A stretch of DNA of 64,000 bases. It comes from CAWIKY01 sp963836905 (lineage in GTDB: Bacteria; Pseudomonadota; Alphaproteobacteria; Caulobacterales; Hyphomonadaceae). Both the position numbers and the translations under genes were made by a program. Shown here in pieces: positions 37,610 to 47,253 of this stretch; the stretch's first letter is position 1, and each line of letters opens with the position of its first letter. The stretch is taken from contig CAWIKY010000006.1 in assembly GCA_963836905.1 (NCBI GenBank), positions 558,001-622,000 on the forward strand, given 5' to 3'. The notes beneath the pieces were generated by a model. It saw only the letters and a program-made list of their open reading frames with translations, did no database searches and was not told the DNA's origin.

Positions 37610-39512
37610 ATGAGAGAGCAGAACGACATTCTCGGAGTGCTTGATTTGACCGGACCGGCCCCAACAACCCTGCTTGAGGTCACAGACCTCGGCGTGACCT
37701 TCGACACCCCGGACGGAACCGTAGAGGCCGTGAAAGGCATATCGTTCTCGCTGGCGCGGGGCGAATGCCTGGGAATCGTCGGAGAAGTCCGGCTCCGGCA
37801 AAAGCCAGACAGCGCTTGCCGCCATGGGCTTGCTGGCCTCCAACGGTGCGGCCACCGGCAAGCTGGATTTCGACGGCCGTGTGTTCGATCTCGGCACCGA
37901 AACGCCGGGCCGCAAGGTGCGCGGCGCGCAGATGTCGATGATCTTTCAGGACCCGCTCACTTCCCTCACACCGCACATGACCGTTGGCGCTCAAATGCGC
38001 GAAAGCCTCTCCATTCATACGAAAACGAAAGGCAAGGCGGCGGACAAGCTCTGCGTCGACTGGCTCGAACGCGTCCGCATTCCCGAAGCGGCGCGGCGGA
38101 TGGACCAGTTCCCGCACGAGCTTTCCGGCGGCATGCGCCAGCGGGTGATGATTGCCATCGCCATGCTGTGCGGTCCCAAGCTGCTTCTGGCAGACGAGCC
38201 GACCACGGCGCTCGATGTCACGGTTCAGGCCGAGGTTCTGGCGCTGATGGACGAGCTGAAGGCCGAAACCGGCACCGGCATTCTGCTGATCACGCATGAC
38301 ATGGGGGTCGTCGCGCGCATGTGCGACCGGGTGGCCGTCATGCGGCGCGGCGAGATCGTCGAGCAGGGCAGCGTCGATGCAATTTTCGACGCGCCAACCC
38401 ACGAATATACGAAAATGCTGCTTGACGCCGTGCCCCGCATTGACCGGATCGGACGTCAGGGACGCCCCGAAATCAGCGCAGGCGCATCTCCGTCCGACGA
38501 ACCGGTGCTCTCCGTGCGAGACCTCGAAGTAACTTTCCCGATCAAGGTCGGCGGCGGGCTTTTTGGCAAGACCAAACCCTTGCGCGCCGTCAACAGTGTC
38601 AGCTTCGATCTGCGCCCCGGTGAAACGCTGGGTGTTGTCGGCGAGTCCGGGTGCGGCAAGTCGACTATGGCGCGCGGTGTCCTGCGGCTCGTGGAGCCGA
38701 CAGGCGGCGCAGTCTCCTGGCTCGGCACAAACCTTACCGACGCGACGAAATCAGGCCTCAAGGCCACCCGCGAAGACCTGCAGATTGTGTTTCAGGATCC
38801 GCTCGCCAGCCTTGATCCGCGCATGACCATAGGCCAGTCCATCGCTGAACCCTTGACCGTCTTCCGGCGTGACATGAACGAGAGCGCCCGTCAGGACGAG
38901 GTGCGCAAGCTGATGCCGCGCTGCGGGCTCGACCCCGCGCTCATCAACCGTTACCCGCACGAGCTTTCCGGTGGCCAGAACCAGCGCGTCGGCATTGCCC
39001 GGGCCATGGTGCTGTCGCCCAAGCTGGTGATCTGCGACGAGGCCGTCTCCGCGCTTGATGTGTCGGTTCAGGCGCAGATCATTGACCTGCTGATTGAGCT
39101 GCAGGCCGAATTCGGCCTCTCGATGATCTTCATCAGCCATGATCTGGCAGTGGTGCGGGAAATCAGTCACCGGATCATGGTGCTGTATCTGGGGCAGGCG
39201 GTCGAAGTGGCAGACCGCAGCGCCATTTTCGAAACACCGCGCCACCCCTATACCCGTGCGCTGATCGACGCCGTTCTGCGTCCTGATCCGAAAGTGGAGC
39301 GTGCGCGTGAGCGCATGCGCCTGAAAGGCGATCTGCCATCGCCAATGGATACGCGCGCGGGCTTGCGCTTCCTGAAGTCGAAAATCGTCGATGATGCCGA
39401 TGCGCCTCAATACCGCCCAAAACTGATCGAGGTCTCGCCCAGCCATTACGTGGCCGAGCATGACCCCTTCGCGGCAGGCGCGGGGCTTTATGCCCCGGTC
39501 GGCGGGGTCTAA
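37610..39512 (+). CDS. Fused DppD-DppF-type oligopeptide ABC ATPase, frameshifted near the 5' end
   Basis: About 633 residues with two complete ABC domains, as in GsiA. Domain 1: VGESGSGKSQTALA (restored), FQDPLTSLTPHMTV, HELSGGMRQRVMIAIA, LLLADEPTTALDVT. Domain 2: GESGCGKSTMARGV, FQDPLASLDPRMTI, HELSGGQNQRVGIARA. One extra base at about 37784-37787, inside the first Walker A, breaks the frame. The C-terminal Cys-rich oligopeptide motif of DppD/F proteins is missing; the sequence there is LRFLKSKIVDDAD. No permease or binding protein lies nearby, so the transported substrate is unknown. Confidence 0.9.
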
Positions 39513-39639
39513 CGCGGCAGACGCCGGCAATTCTGTTCTGGCACGCGCAAAGGGCGGATTTCCCGTATCGCCTGCCTTGCACGCCGGTTACCCATGCGTC
39601 ACAGAGAAGACGACGATCATTTTGACCGGAGACCTCAGC

Positions 39640-40041
39640 ATGTCCGACCATCTCGCACGCTGGCATAATTTCATTCAAACCCGCGATCATGAGGTGCTCA
39701 AGGACATGCTGGCCGATGAGGTGGTCTTCACATCGCCGGTTGTTCATACGCCCCAGCGCGGCAGGAATACCGCCTTCATTTATCTGGCGTTCGCAGAAGA
39801 CATACTCGGCGGCGAGGCCTTCCATTATCTGCGCGAGTTCGATTGCGGTGACCGCGCGGTACTGGAATTCGAAACCGTGGTGGACGGAATTACCGTGAAC
39901 GGGGTCGATATGATCGAATGGGACGAGAGCGGCAAGATCACCGATTTCAAGGTGATGGTCCGTCCGCTGAAAGCCGTAAACATCGTGAAGGAAAAAATGG
40001 GCGAAAAACTTGCCCACATGAAAACGGAAGGCGCCGGTTGA
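39640..40041 (+). CDS. NTF2/SnoaL-like protein
   Basis: 133 residues from ATG 39640 (MSDHLARWHNFIQTRDHEVL). The pattern of an N-terminal helix, then VFTSPVVHTPQRGRNTAFIY, FDCGDRAVLEFETVVDGITV and VDMIEWDESGKITDFKVMVR is the cone-shaped NTF2-like fold of PF12680/SnoaL. Members are isomerases, hydrolases or binding proteins; none can be chosen. Its stop TGA overlaps the ilvA ATG by one base, so the two are likely co-expressed. Confidence 0.83.
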   Translation: MSDHLARWHNFIQTRDHEVLKDMLADEVVFTSPVVHTPQRGRNTAFIYLAFAEDILGGEAFHYLREFDCGDRAVLEFETVVDGITVNGVDMIEWDESGKITDFKVMVRPLKAVNIVKEKMGEKLAHMKTEGAG

Positions 40042-41252
40042 TGCCAATCAGTATCGAAGACGTCCGCGAAGCGGCGTCCCGCATTCACGGCCAGGTCGAG
40101 CATACCCCCATGCGCCTGTCGCGCACCCTGTCGCAGATCACCGGCGCAGAGGTCTGGGTCAAGTTCGAAAACCTGCAGTTTACCGCCAGCTTCAAGGAGC
40201 GCGGAGCCCTGAACCGGCTGCTCGGCCTGACTGAAGATGAGCGCGAGCGCGGCGTCATCGCCATGTCCGCCGGAAACCATGCGCAAGGCGTGGCCTATCA
40301 TGGCCAGCGCCTCTCGGTTCCGGTGACCATCGTCATGCCGGAGAACACGCCCTTCGTTAAAGTGCAGCACACACGCGATTTCGGCGCGCGCGTCATTCAG
40401 CACGGCGAAAGCCTGGACGATGCTTATTCCCATGCCCAGGACATGTGCGACCGGGAAAATCTCACCTTCATCCACCCCTATGACGATGATCTGATCATGG
40501 CGGGGCAGGGAACGGCCGGGCTTGAAATGCTCGAGGCCGCGCCGGAACTCGAAGTGCTTGTGGTGCCGGTTGGTGGCGGGGGCCTGATCTCCGGTGTGGC
40601 GACGGCGGCCAAGGCGCTCAAACCCGACATACAGGTTATCGGCGTTGAAACGCGGCTATACCCCTCGCTCTATGCCAAACGGCATGGCGGCGAGATGAAG
40701 ATCGGCGGTTCGACCATTGCCGAGGGCATTGCCGTCAAGAAGATCGGCGCCCGGACGTTCGAGGTCTGCGAGCGGCTGGTCGATGAGGTCCTGCTGGTGG
40801 ACGAGGACCATATCGAGCGCGCGATCATGCTGTTCTGCACGGTCGAGAAAACGGTCGCCGAAGGGGCGGGCGCCGCCGGTCTGGCGGCGCTTCTGGCCTA
40901 TCCGTCCAAGTTCTCGGGCAAGCGTGTGGGGCTGGTTCTCTGCGGCGGAAACATCGACACGCGCCTGCTCGCCTCCGTGCTCACGCGGGGCCTTGTACGT
41001 GATAAACGTCTATACAATATCCGCATCGTCGGCGAAGACCGTCCGGGCCTTCTCAGCAAGGTCTCGCGGGTCATCGGCGAGCAGGGGGCCAACATCATTG
41101 AGGTCGCCCACAATCGGCTGGCGCTCGATGTGTCGGCCAAGGGTGCTGAATTCGACATCCTTATCGAAACCCGCGATGCCCGGCATACCCAGGATGTGAT
41201 CGACGCTCTCACCGCGTTTGGGTATCCTCCCCGCGGCCCGAATGCTGCCTGA
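40041..41252 (+). CDS. ilvA: Threonine ammonia-lyase with ACT domain
   Basis: 403 residues. The PLP Lys is K52 in FTASFKERGALNRL; SAGNHAQGVAYHG binds substrate and VVPVGGGGLISGVATA binds PLP phosphate. A C-terminal ACT domain (about 328-400, IRIVGEDRPGLLSKVSRVIG) suggests amino-acid control. It deaminates threonine to 2-oxobutyrate for isoleucine synthesis or catabolism. The single ACT domain resembles the shorter biodegradative/TdcB-like or actinobacterial IlvA class rather than the E. coli IlvA with two C-terminal lobes. Confidence 0.93.
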   Translation: MPISIEDVREAASRIHGQVEHTPMRLSRTLSQITGAEVWVKFENLQFTASFKERGALNRLLGLTEDERERGVIAMSAGNHAQGVAYHGQRLSVPVTIVMPENTPFVKVQHTRDFGARVIQHGESLDDAYSHAQDMCDRENLTFIHPYDDDLIMAGQGTAGLEMLEAAPELEVLVVPVGGGGLISGVATAAKALKPDIQVIGVETRLYPSLYAKRHGGEMKIGGSTIAEGIAVKKIGARTFEVCERLVDEVLLVDEDHIERAIMLFCTVEKTVAEGAGAAGLAALLAYPSKFSGKRVGLVLCGGNIDTRLLASVLTRGLVRDKRLYNIRIVGEDRPGLLSKVSRVIGEQGANIIEVAHNRLALDVSAKGAEFDILIETRDARHTQDVIDALTAFGYPPRGPNAA

Positions 41253-41274
41253 ACCTCAAGACGGAAAGAAACAG

Positions 41275-41874
41275 ATGAAACATTCCCTGAAACTGGCCAC
41301 GACCGGCCTTGTCCTTGCGGCTTTCCTCACAGCCTGCGGAAACACCAGTGACGGCGAGACGCCGGCTGACCTGGTCGCCGTGACGGACGCTGAATCCAGT
41401 GATCCATGGGCAAGATACACCCCCTGGGACAGTGACGGCGCGGACGTGAAAACGACCGGTTCCGGGCTTGAGTATATCGAGCTTGCCGAGGGCAGCAGCT
41501 GTGATGGCGGACCAACCGGGGCAGATCGCGCCGTCGTGCATTACGAAGGCCGGCTCGCGAAAGACGGTACCGTCTTCGACAGCTCGCTTGGGCGCGGGGA
41601 AGCCATCGAGTTTCCGGCCAATGGCGTCATCAAGGGCTGGACGGAAACCCTCGGCCTGATGTGCCCCGGCGATGACTGGCTGATCTATCTTCCGGCTGAT
41701 CTGGCTTACGGCGATAGCCCGCGCCCCGGCGGCCCCATCGGGCCGGGTGATGCGCTGGTCTTCCGCGTCGTCCTGCTGGCAGACATTGCCGAAGGCGACT
41801 GGAACGGTTCGAACTTCGAATATGTCAGGGCGGAGAAGGTCGAGGAAGAAAGCACTCTCCCCTTGGAAGATTAA
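41275..41874 (+). CDS. FKBP-type peptidyl-prolyl isomerase lipoprotein
   Basis: 199 residues. The lipoprotein signal has lipobox LTAC (Cys about 21). The FKBP fold runs from about 70 to 180: AVVHYEGRLAKDGTVFDSSL, VIKGWTETLGLMCPGD, LPADLAYGDSPRPGGPIGPG, DALVFRVVLL. It should speed cis-trans proline isomerisation in the periplasm. ATG 41275 is close to AGACGGAAAG. It lies 22 bases after ilvA and may share its transcript. The repeat cluster begins after its stop. Confidence 0.93.
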   Translation: MKHSLKLATTGLVLAAFLTACGNTSDGETPADLVAVTDAESSDPWARYTPWDSDGADVKTTGSGLEYIELAEGSSCDGGPTGADRAVVHYEGRLAKDGTVFDSSLGRGEAIEFPANGVIKGWTETLGLMCPGDDWLIYLPADLAYGDSPRPGGPIGPGDALVFRVVLLADIAEGDWNGSNFEYVRAEKVEEESTLPLED

Positions 41875-41930
41875 TGTACAGGCCCGCCTCTTTTCTTGGG
41901 GCCGCGCCTGAAGGTAGAGCTCGTTCTTCA

Positions 41931-42775
41931 GCCGCCTCTCCGGAATTGCGCAGCCATATCCGGGGCAGCCTTTACAAAGACTCATTCCTCTCTACCGCCA
42001 CGCCAGCGCGGCAGCGCGTGGCGTCCAGTAAACATTCATATTGCACAGGCAGTCTGGACTCCACGCCCTCGGCTGGAGTGGCGCTCAAATAATACGCCTG
42101 ACCCCTTCATTCTGGCCGCCGGTTTTCCTCCTCCGCTTGCGGGGGAGGTAGCAGCGAAGCTGACGGAGGGGGCGGACCGCAAAGCGCTCTCATCCTGAGC
42201 CCGTCGAAGCACGAGAGCGCGGCGGCGCATACATCTTTCCCCAAGGCTACCCCGGATCGTCGCTACGCTCGTGCGGGGAAGCGACTGATGGGATATCCGT
42301 GAATCCCAGCCGTCTCCCCGGAATGGCGAAGCCATATCCGGGGCCGCTTTTACATTTAAAACTATCCTCACCCTCAATCCCTCTCCTTCCAACCGGAAGG
42401 AGAGGGAGGCGCACGTTATGGAGGCACGGCGCAAAAGCCCCTCTCCTTTTCAAGGAGAGGGGTTTGGTGTGAGGTTGCTGTACGCTCATCCCCTTCACCG
42501 CCACGCCAGCGCGACAGCGCGTGGCGTCCAGTATATCTATACGTCGCACAGGCGGTCTGGACTCCACGCCTTCGGCTGGAGTGGCGCGTGGAACAGACAC
42601 CTGATCCCTTCATTCCCGCGACGGCGCTTAAGTCTCTCGCAAGGCAACCCCGGATCGTCGCTACGCTCGTCCGGGGAAGCGATTGGTGAGATGCACAGGC
42701 ATTCTTTGCCATCCCCGCGGCGGCGGGGATCTGTCAGCGACAGCTTGAAGAGATCCCCGCATACGCGGGAAATAT
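41931..42775. repeat. Large intergenic repeat cluster (families A, B, C, D)
   Basis: The 910 bases between the FKBP gene and the regulator gene contain no convincing CDS but a near-continuous chain of palindromes: A half 41931-41973; B 41997-42083 (two hairpins, CGCCACGC...GCGTGGCG and CTCCACGCC...GGCTGGAG); D 42128-42176 (CCTCCGCTTGCGGGGGAGG); a CCTGAGCCCGTCGAAGCACGAG palindrome near 42195; full A 42243-42350; C 42365-42474; B 42498-42586; A left arm 42641-42682; and a CCCCGC/GCGGGG pair 42709-42772. B copies at 41997 and 42498 are closely matched across about 87 bases. Confidence 0.8.
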
Positions 42776-42785
42776 GCCCGTTAGC

Positions 42786-44246
42786 CTAACCCGCTTCCAG
42801 CTCTTGCGGGTCGACCCGCAGGTCATGCTCGCGAACCTTGCGGTAAAGCGTCGAGCGCCCGATGCCCAGCTTGCGCGCGACCTCCGACATATGTCCGGCA
42901 TAGTGGTCGATCGCATACTGGATCAAATCGCGTTCGATCTCTTCCAGCGGGCGCAGATCGCCGCCCGGGTCCATCATCGTAACGGGCAGTTTCTCGCCGG
43001 TGGGGGATGTCGTTTCCGCATCGCCGCGCGGCGCGCGTTCCACATCCGGCAATCGCTCCAGATCGGGCACAAGCCCTGAAAGTTGCGGGAAATCTGCCAG
43101 ATCGAGCTCGTCGCCGTCACAGAGAATGACCGCACGGAAGATCATGTTTTCGAGTTGGCGGACATTGCCTGGCCAGTCGAACGAGGCGACCAGCTTGGCC
43201 GCATCATTGCTCATTCCCGTGATCTTGCGGCCCTCTGAGGCGTTGAAGCGGCGGATGAAATGCTCGGCCAGAGCCGGAATGTCGCTCTTGCGTTCGCGCA
43301 GCGACGGCATGTCGACGGGGAAGACGTTCAGCCGGTAATAAAGGTCTTCGCGAAACCGGCCTTCGGACACCAGCATCGCCAGATCCTTGTTGGTGGCCGA
43401 GATGATGCGGACATTCACCTTGACCGGTCGGCGGGCGCCCACCGGGTCGACCTCGCCCTCCTGCAGGGCCCGCAGCAGCTTGACCTGTATATCCAGCGGC
43501 AATTCACCGACCTCATCAAGGAAGAGCGTGCCGCCATCAGCTTCAACAAACTTGCCTGCCGAGCTGGCGACGGCACCTGTGAACGCACCTTTTTCGTGGC
43601 CAAACAGGATACTCTCAACGAGGGTTTCGGGAATGGCGCCGCAGTTGACCGTGATGAACGGCTTGCCGGACCGGTCCGACGCTCCCTGAATGCAGCGCGC
43701 GATGACTTCCTTGCCGACACCGCTCTCGCCCAGAATGAGCACAGGAATGTTGGAGGACGCAGCGCGTTGTCCGAGCCGTACGACCTGCTTCATGGGCGGG
43801 GCGTCGGCGATCATGTCGTCGAACGACATTTCGCCATTGGTGCTGCGTTTGAGACGTTTGACTTCGCCGCGCAGGTTCGACATCTGCAGGGCGTTGCGGA
43901 TGGAGACAACCACACGCTCCGGGCTGACCGGCTTGACGAAGAAATCGCACGCGCCGCCGCGCATGGCCTGCACCACCGTGTCGATACTGCCAGATGCCGT
44001 GAGCACCAGCACCGGCAGATCAGAGCGGGCGTCCATCAGACGCTCCAGCGTTTCCATCCCCGAAAGCCCCGGCATGACGAGATCGAGCAGGACGACATCA
44101 ATCCCGTCTTTCGCGTCGCGCGCCATTTCCAGACCGCTTTCACCGTCCGGCGCGCAACGGGCTGCAAATCCGGCCTTCTCGACGGCGGCCTGAAGCAGTC
44201 GGCGTTGTGTCGGATCATCGTCGATGACAAGCACTGTCTTGGCCAT
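42786..44246 (-). CDS. NtrC-type sigma-54-dependent response regulator
   Basis: 486 residues from ATG 44246 (MAKTVLVIDDDPTQRRLLQA). Receiver domain with phospho-acceptor Asp55 (VVLLDLVMPG) and Lys in FFVKPVS; AAA+ domain with Walker A GESGVGKE (173-180), the sigma-54 contact GAFTGA (220-225) and Walker B GGTLFLDEVGELP; C-terminal Fis-type HTH (MSEVARKLGIGRSTLYRKVR). It opens sigma-54 promoters when phosphorylated. The opening residues resemble Caulobacter TacA, but that identity is a guess. No histidine kinase is adjacent. A longer in-frame reading begins 21 residues earlier. Confidence 0.93.
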   Translation of the reverse strand: MAKTVLVIDDDPTQRRLLQAAVEKAGFAARCAPDGESGLEMARDAKDGIDVVLLDLVMPGLSGMETLERLMDARSDLPVLVLTASGSIDTVVQAMRGGACDFFVKPVSPERVVVSIRNALQMSNLRGEVKRLKRSTNGEMSFDDMIADAPPMKQVVRLGQRAASSNIPVLILGESGVGKEVIARCIQGASDRSGKPFITVNCGAIPETLVESILFGHEKGAFTGAVASSAGKFVEADGGTLFLDEVGELPLDIQVKLLRALQEGEVDPVGARRPVKVNVRIISATNKDLAMLVSEGRFREDLYYRLNVFPVDMPSLRERKSDIPALAEHFIRRFNASEGRKITGMSNDAAKLVASFDWPGNVRQLENMIFRAVILCDGDELDLADFPQLSGLVPDLERLPDVERAPRGDAETTSPTGEKLPVTMMDPGGDLRPLEEIERDLIQYAIDHYAGHMSEVARKLGIGRSTLYRKVREHDLRVDPQELEAG

Positions 44247-44459
44247 AAGGGCATTCCCGAAAGCATGAGCGGACGATTGCGTCCGGTTAATCGGGTGCCA
44301 ATCTGGCACGGTCGTTTCAAGGTCTGGCTAACCCGGTCCGAGCAATTTGATCTATCGTCTTGAACCAGTCTGCGCAGGCGAACGATTTGTCTCCGTGCCG
44401 ATCCACCTCGCGCACACTATGTCCTTGCTACTGAACGACAGAAAACAGGTGTAACGTGT

Positions 44460-45812
44460 ATGGCCAATGCAGATGATCCTGAGCGCAACCGGATGTCTGC
44501 CCGCATGGGCCGGGCGGCAAAGGTCGGTGCGAACCTCTCCGGCGCGGCGCTCAGTTTCGGCGTGAACCGTGCGTTCGGCGGCGATCAGGGCGACGAAAAA
44601 AGCGCCCGGGCGCTGGCACGTGCGCTGGGCCAGACAAAAGGTCCGCTGATGAAGGTGGCGCAGATGCTGTCCACCATTCCTGAGTTCCTGCCTGCCGAAT
44701 ACGCTGACGAACTGAAGGAATTGCAGAGCCATGCCCCGTCCATGGGTTGGCCGTTCGTGCGCCGCCGGATGCGGGCCGAACTCGGCGCAGACTGGCAGGA
44801 CACCTTCGCAGAGTTCGGCAAGGAAGCCGCTCATGCCGCCTCCCTCGGTCAGGTCCACAAGGGAACGCTGAAAGACGGGCGCGTCGTGGCCTGCAAGCTG
44901 CAATATCCGGAAATGTCGAGCGCGGTCGAAAGCGATGTCGGCCAGCTGAAAAGCCTGCTCGGGCTCTACAAGCGAATGGACAAGTCCATCGACCCGGGCG
45001 CGCTGATCGGCGAGATTACCGATCGCCTGCGCGAGGAACTCGATTATGAGCGCGAGGCGAAAGCCATGCGGCTTTACAAGTTCATGCTCGCAGATCGCGA
45101 TTTTGTAACCGTGCCGGAACCGGTCGAAGCGCTCTCCACCAAACGCCTTCTGACGATGGAATGGGTGACGGGCCAGCCGCTCGACCGTTTCGAAAGCGCG
45201 CCACAAGACGTGCGCAATCACATTGCGGAAATGCTGTTCTGGACATGGTGGGACCCGTTCAACACGCATGGGGTGATCCATGGTGACCCGCATCTGGGCA
45301 ACTACCAGATCACCGGCGAGGGAGAGGGTATCAATCTGCTCGACTTCGGTTGCATCCGGATTTTTCCCCCGACGTTCGTGGCGGGTGTCGTGGCGCTTCG
45401 CCAGGCACTGCTGGCCGATGATTTCGATGCCTGCGCCGAAGCCTACCGGATGTGGGGGTTTGAAGACCTCTCATCTGATCTGGTTGAGGTGCTGAACGTC
45501 TGGGCGCGGTTCATCTATGGCCCCTTGCTCGATGACCGTGTGCGTAGCGTGGCCGACGGCATCAAGCCGGGCGAATACGGGCGCAAGGAGGCGTTTCAGG
45601 TCCGCAAGATGCTGAAGGAAAAAGGTCCCGTGCGGATTCCGGCGGAGTTTGTCTTCATGGATCGCGCCGCCATAGGTCTTGGTGCCGCCTATCTGAGGCT
45701 CGGGGCGGAACTGAACTTCTACCGGTTGATGGAAGACAGTCTTGAGGGCTTTTCGCAGGAGGGTCTGGCACAACGTCAGGCAACCGCACTTGCAGAAGCC
45801 GGACTGGGCTAG
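44460..45812 (+). CDS. ABC1/UbiB-family atypical kinase
   Basis: 450 residues. Kinase-like signatures: the QTKGPLMKVAQMLS (KxGQ-related) motif near 60, AAHAASLGQVHKGTL (Ala-rich loop) near 130, the Lys in VVACKLQYP, HGVIHGDPHLGNY (HxDxxxxN catalytic loop) and NLLDFGC (DFG). Members support coenzyme Q synthesis or lipid handling. Because it lacks the long C-terminal membrane helices of E. coli UbiB, the ADCK-like or COQ8-like branch is more probable. It is divergent from the NtrC-type gene. Confidence 0.88.
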   Translation: MANADDPERNRMSARMGRAAKVGANLSGAALSFGVNRAFGGDQGDEKSARALARALGQTKGPLMKVAQMLSTIPEFLPAEYADELKELQSHAPSMGWPFVRRRMRAELGADWQDTFAEFGKEAAHAASLGQVHKGTLKDGRVVACKLQYPEMSSAVESDVGQLKSLLGLYKRMDKSIDPGALIGEITDRLREELDYEREAKAMRLYKFMLADRDFVTVPEPVEALSTKRLLTMEWVTGQPLDRFESAPQDVRNHIAEMLFWTWWDPFNTHGVIHGDPHLGNYQITGEGEGINLLDFGCIRIFPPTFVAGVVALRQALLADDFDACAEAYRMWGFEDLSSDLVEVLNVWARFIYGPLLDDRVRSVADGIKPGEYGRKEAFQVRKMLKEKGPVRIPAEFVFMDRAAIGLGAAYLRLGAELNFYRLMEDSLEGFSQEGLAQRQATALAEAGLG

Positions 45813-45830
45813 GGCGGTTTTTCGCCTTCA

Positions 45831-46057
45831 ACGCCTCCCCGGAACGGCGAAGCCATATCCGGGGCAGCCTTTCGAGATGACCCGAAACCTCACAGCGCAC
45901 ACTCCCCTCCCTGCTTGCGGGGAGGGGTCGGGGGTGGGGCACCGTTTCCATGACGCCCAAACCTCTCTTCCGCCACGCCAGCGCGTCAGCGCGTGGCGTC
46001 CAGCAAGTTTGTATCTCGCACACGCACTCTGGACTCCACGCCTTCGGCTGGAGTGGC
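45831..46057. repeat. Intergenic repeat cluster (families A, D and B)
   Basis: Between the kinase gene and the first secreted-protein gene lie a family A right arm (45831-45872, ending ATCCGGGGCAGCCTTT), a family D hairpin (45903-45932, CCCTCCCTGC/GCGGGGAGGG) and a family B element (45970-46057) with both of its hairpins. The A-D-B order matches the modular order seen elsewhere. From 46058 to 46257 no further gene or clear repeat is seen. Confidence 0.8.
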
Positions 46058-46257
46058 ATTAAAGAAGCCGGATCACCTATTGCCTTCAAACGGCAGCAAG
46101 CCTGCGATCATGGTACGGCGCATTGAGAAAACCCGGGCGCATTCACTTCAACACCCCTAACCGCCACGGGTTAGATGAAGCCATGGCAGACCTCGACGCG
46201 CCGGTCCGTTCGGGCACATAATTGACCAATCAGGGCGTTATCCTGAAAGGACCTCGC

Positions 46258-46929
46258 ATGCGCAGTCTCATTATCGCAGGCAGTTTTGCCCTGTTCGCCA
46301 CAAATGCCTTCGCGCAGTCGGCCTGCCCGACCGGTACGTCCGGTCCCTGGACATGGAGCGCGTCGGGAGACAGCGTTGTGTTCGTGGCAACAGGGCTGGA
46401 ATGGCAGTCCGATCCGGACGCAAAAATACCTGTCGCGGGTAGCGCCGAGCTCGAACTCAGCATTAGCTGGAAGTTTGACAAGCCTGATGAAAAGCCAACC
46501 TTTGCCAGGTTCGTTTTTGAGGAGATGCCGAAAAACGCTAGCTTCAGGAACGAGTCCGGTAGCGAGACACCTGCTTTCGATGTCACACCGCACCCCTATA
46601 CGCTGAAGCTTGCCCCGGTCGGAAACGATCAACCCCTTTCAGCCGGCTCAGGTTGGAAAATGAGAAATAAGCTCAACTTGAGTTTCTTCGATTTGATGGG
46701 TACTTTCGAGGGCGTGGACGCGGGCCAGAAACTCGCCGCCTGGATGACTGGCGATGGTCCGATCGGCGCATTCCTAATGGTTCCTATAGAGAACCAGCCC
46801 GAAGAGACGGTGACGTTTCTCCTTCTGCCCGAAGAGGGCCGGAAGACAGCCTGGGATGGGGCCAACCTTGCCCGACTGTCTGAGTCAAAGCTCTATGCGA
46901 GCTACGGGGTGGGGTGCACATTCGAATGA
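46258..46929 (+). CDS. Secreted protein of unknown function, copy 1 of a tandem pair
   Basis: 223 residues with a signal peptide (MRSLIIAGSFALFATNAFAQ). The mature N-terminus SACPTGTSGPWTWSA and the final VGC suggest a disulfide between the first and last cysteines. The body is a strand-rich domain (GLEWQSDPDAK, AELELSISWKF, MTGDGPIGAFLMVPIENQ). I recognise no family. GAAAGGA precedes the ATG. The paralogue at 47254-47925 is nearly identical over the signal peptide and first mature residues and more diverged after that. Confidence 0.75.
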   Translation: MRSLIIAGSFALFATNAFAQSACPTGTSGPWTWSASGDSVVFVATGLEWQSDPDAKIPVAGSAELELSISWKFDKPDEKPTFARFVFEEMPKNASFRNESGSETPAFDVTPHPYTLKLAPVGNDQPLSAGSGWKMRNKLNLSFFDLMGTFEGVDAGQKLAAWMTGDGPIGAFLMVPIENQPEETVTFLLLPEEGRKTAWDGANLARLSESKLYASYGVGCTFE

Positions 46930-46946
46930 ACGCTTATCTTGCTTGC

Positions 46947-47032
46947 CTTTTCCATCTGGAACGGGGCGATACCGGCAAGCGCAGGGCCAGCACGTGACGT
47001 TCTTCCGGGATACGCCGAAACCGACATCATCC
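46947..47032 (+). pseudogene. Remnant of the transaldolase 5' end
   Basis: The 86 bases after the first secreted gene match the region just before and into tal. CTTTTCCATCTGGAACGGGGC resembles CTTCTCGCCTAGAACGGGCT; GCGCAGGGCCAGCACGTGACG resembles GCGCAGGGACAGCATATGAAG; and the following bases would read VTFFRDT where tal reads MKFFIDT. The frame then decays. This shows that the duplicated unit once included the secreted gene plus the start of tal. Confidence 0.7.
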
Positions 47033-47253
47033 GGTCATATGTTCGGCGGACTTTGGCATTCACTGGTCAGAAGCGAAACTGACTTGCGTGCGTTGCCGTT
47101 TACTTCGACAAATGCCACTACACCTGCGTAGAACCGCCCGTTTAACCCGGCACGTTGGCGCTTACGCGCCACGGGTTAGAGGGTGCATATTCCGGATCGA
47201 CACAGTCGAGCTTTGCGGCTCATTCTTTCAGGTGGACCGTGAAAGGACCTCCC

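Noticed and set aside
37824..39512. Reading the ABC ATPase as beginning at ATG 37824
   Set aside because: The first Walker A and N-terminus lie upstream and become continuous after removal of one base.
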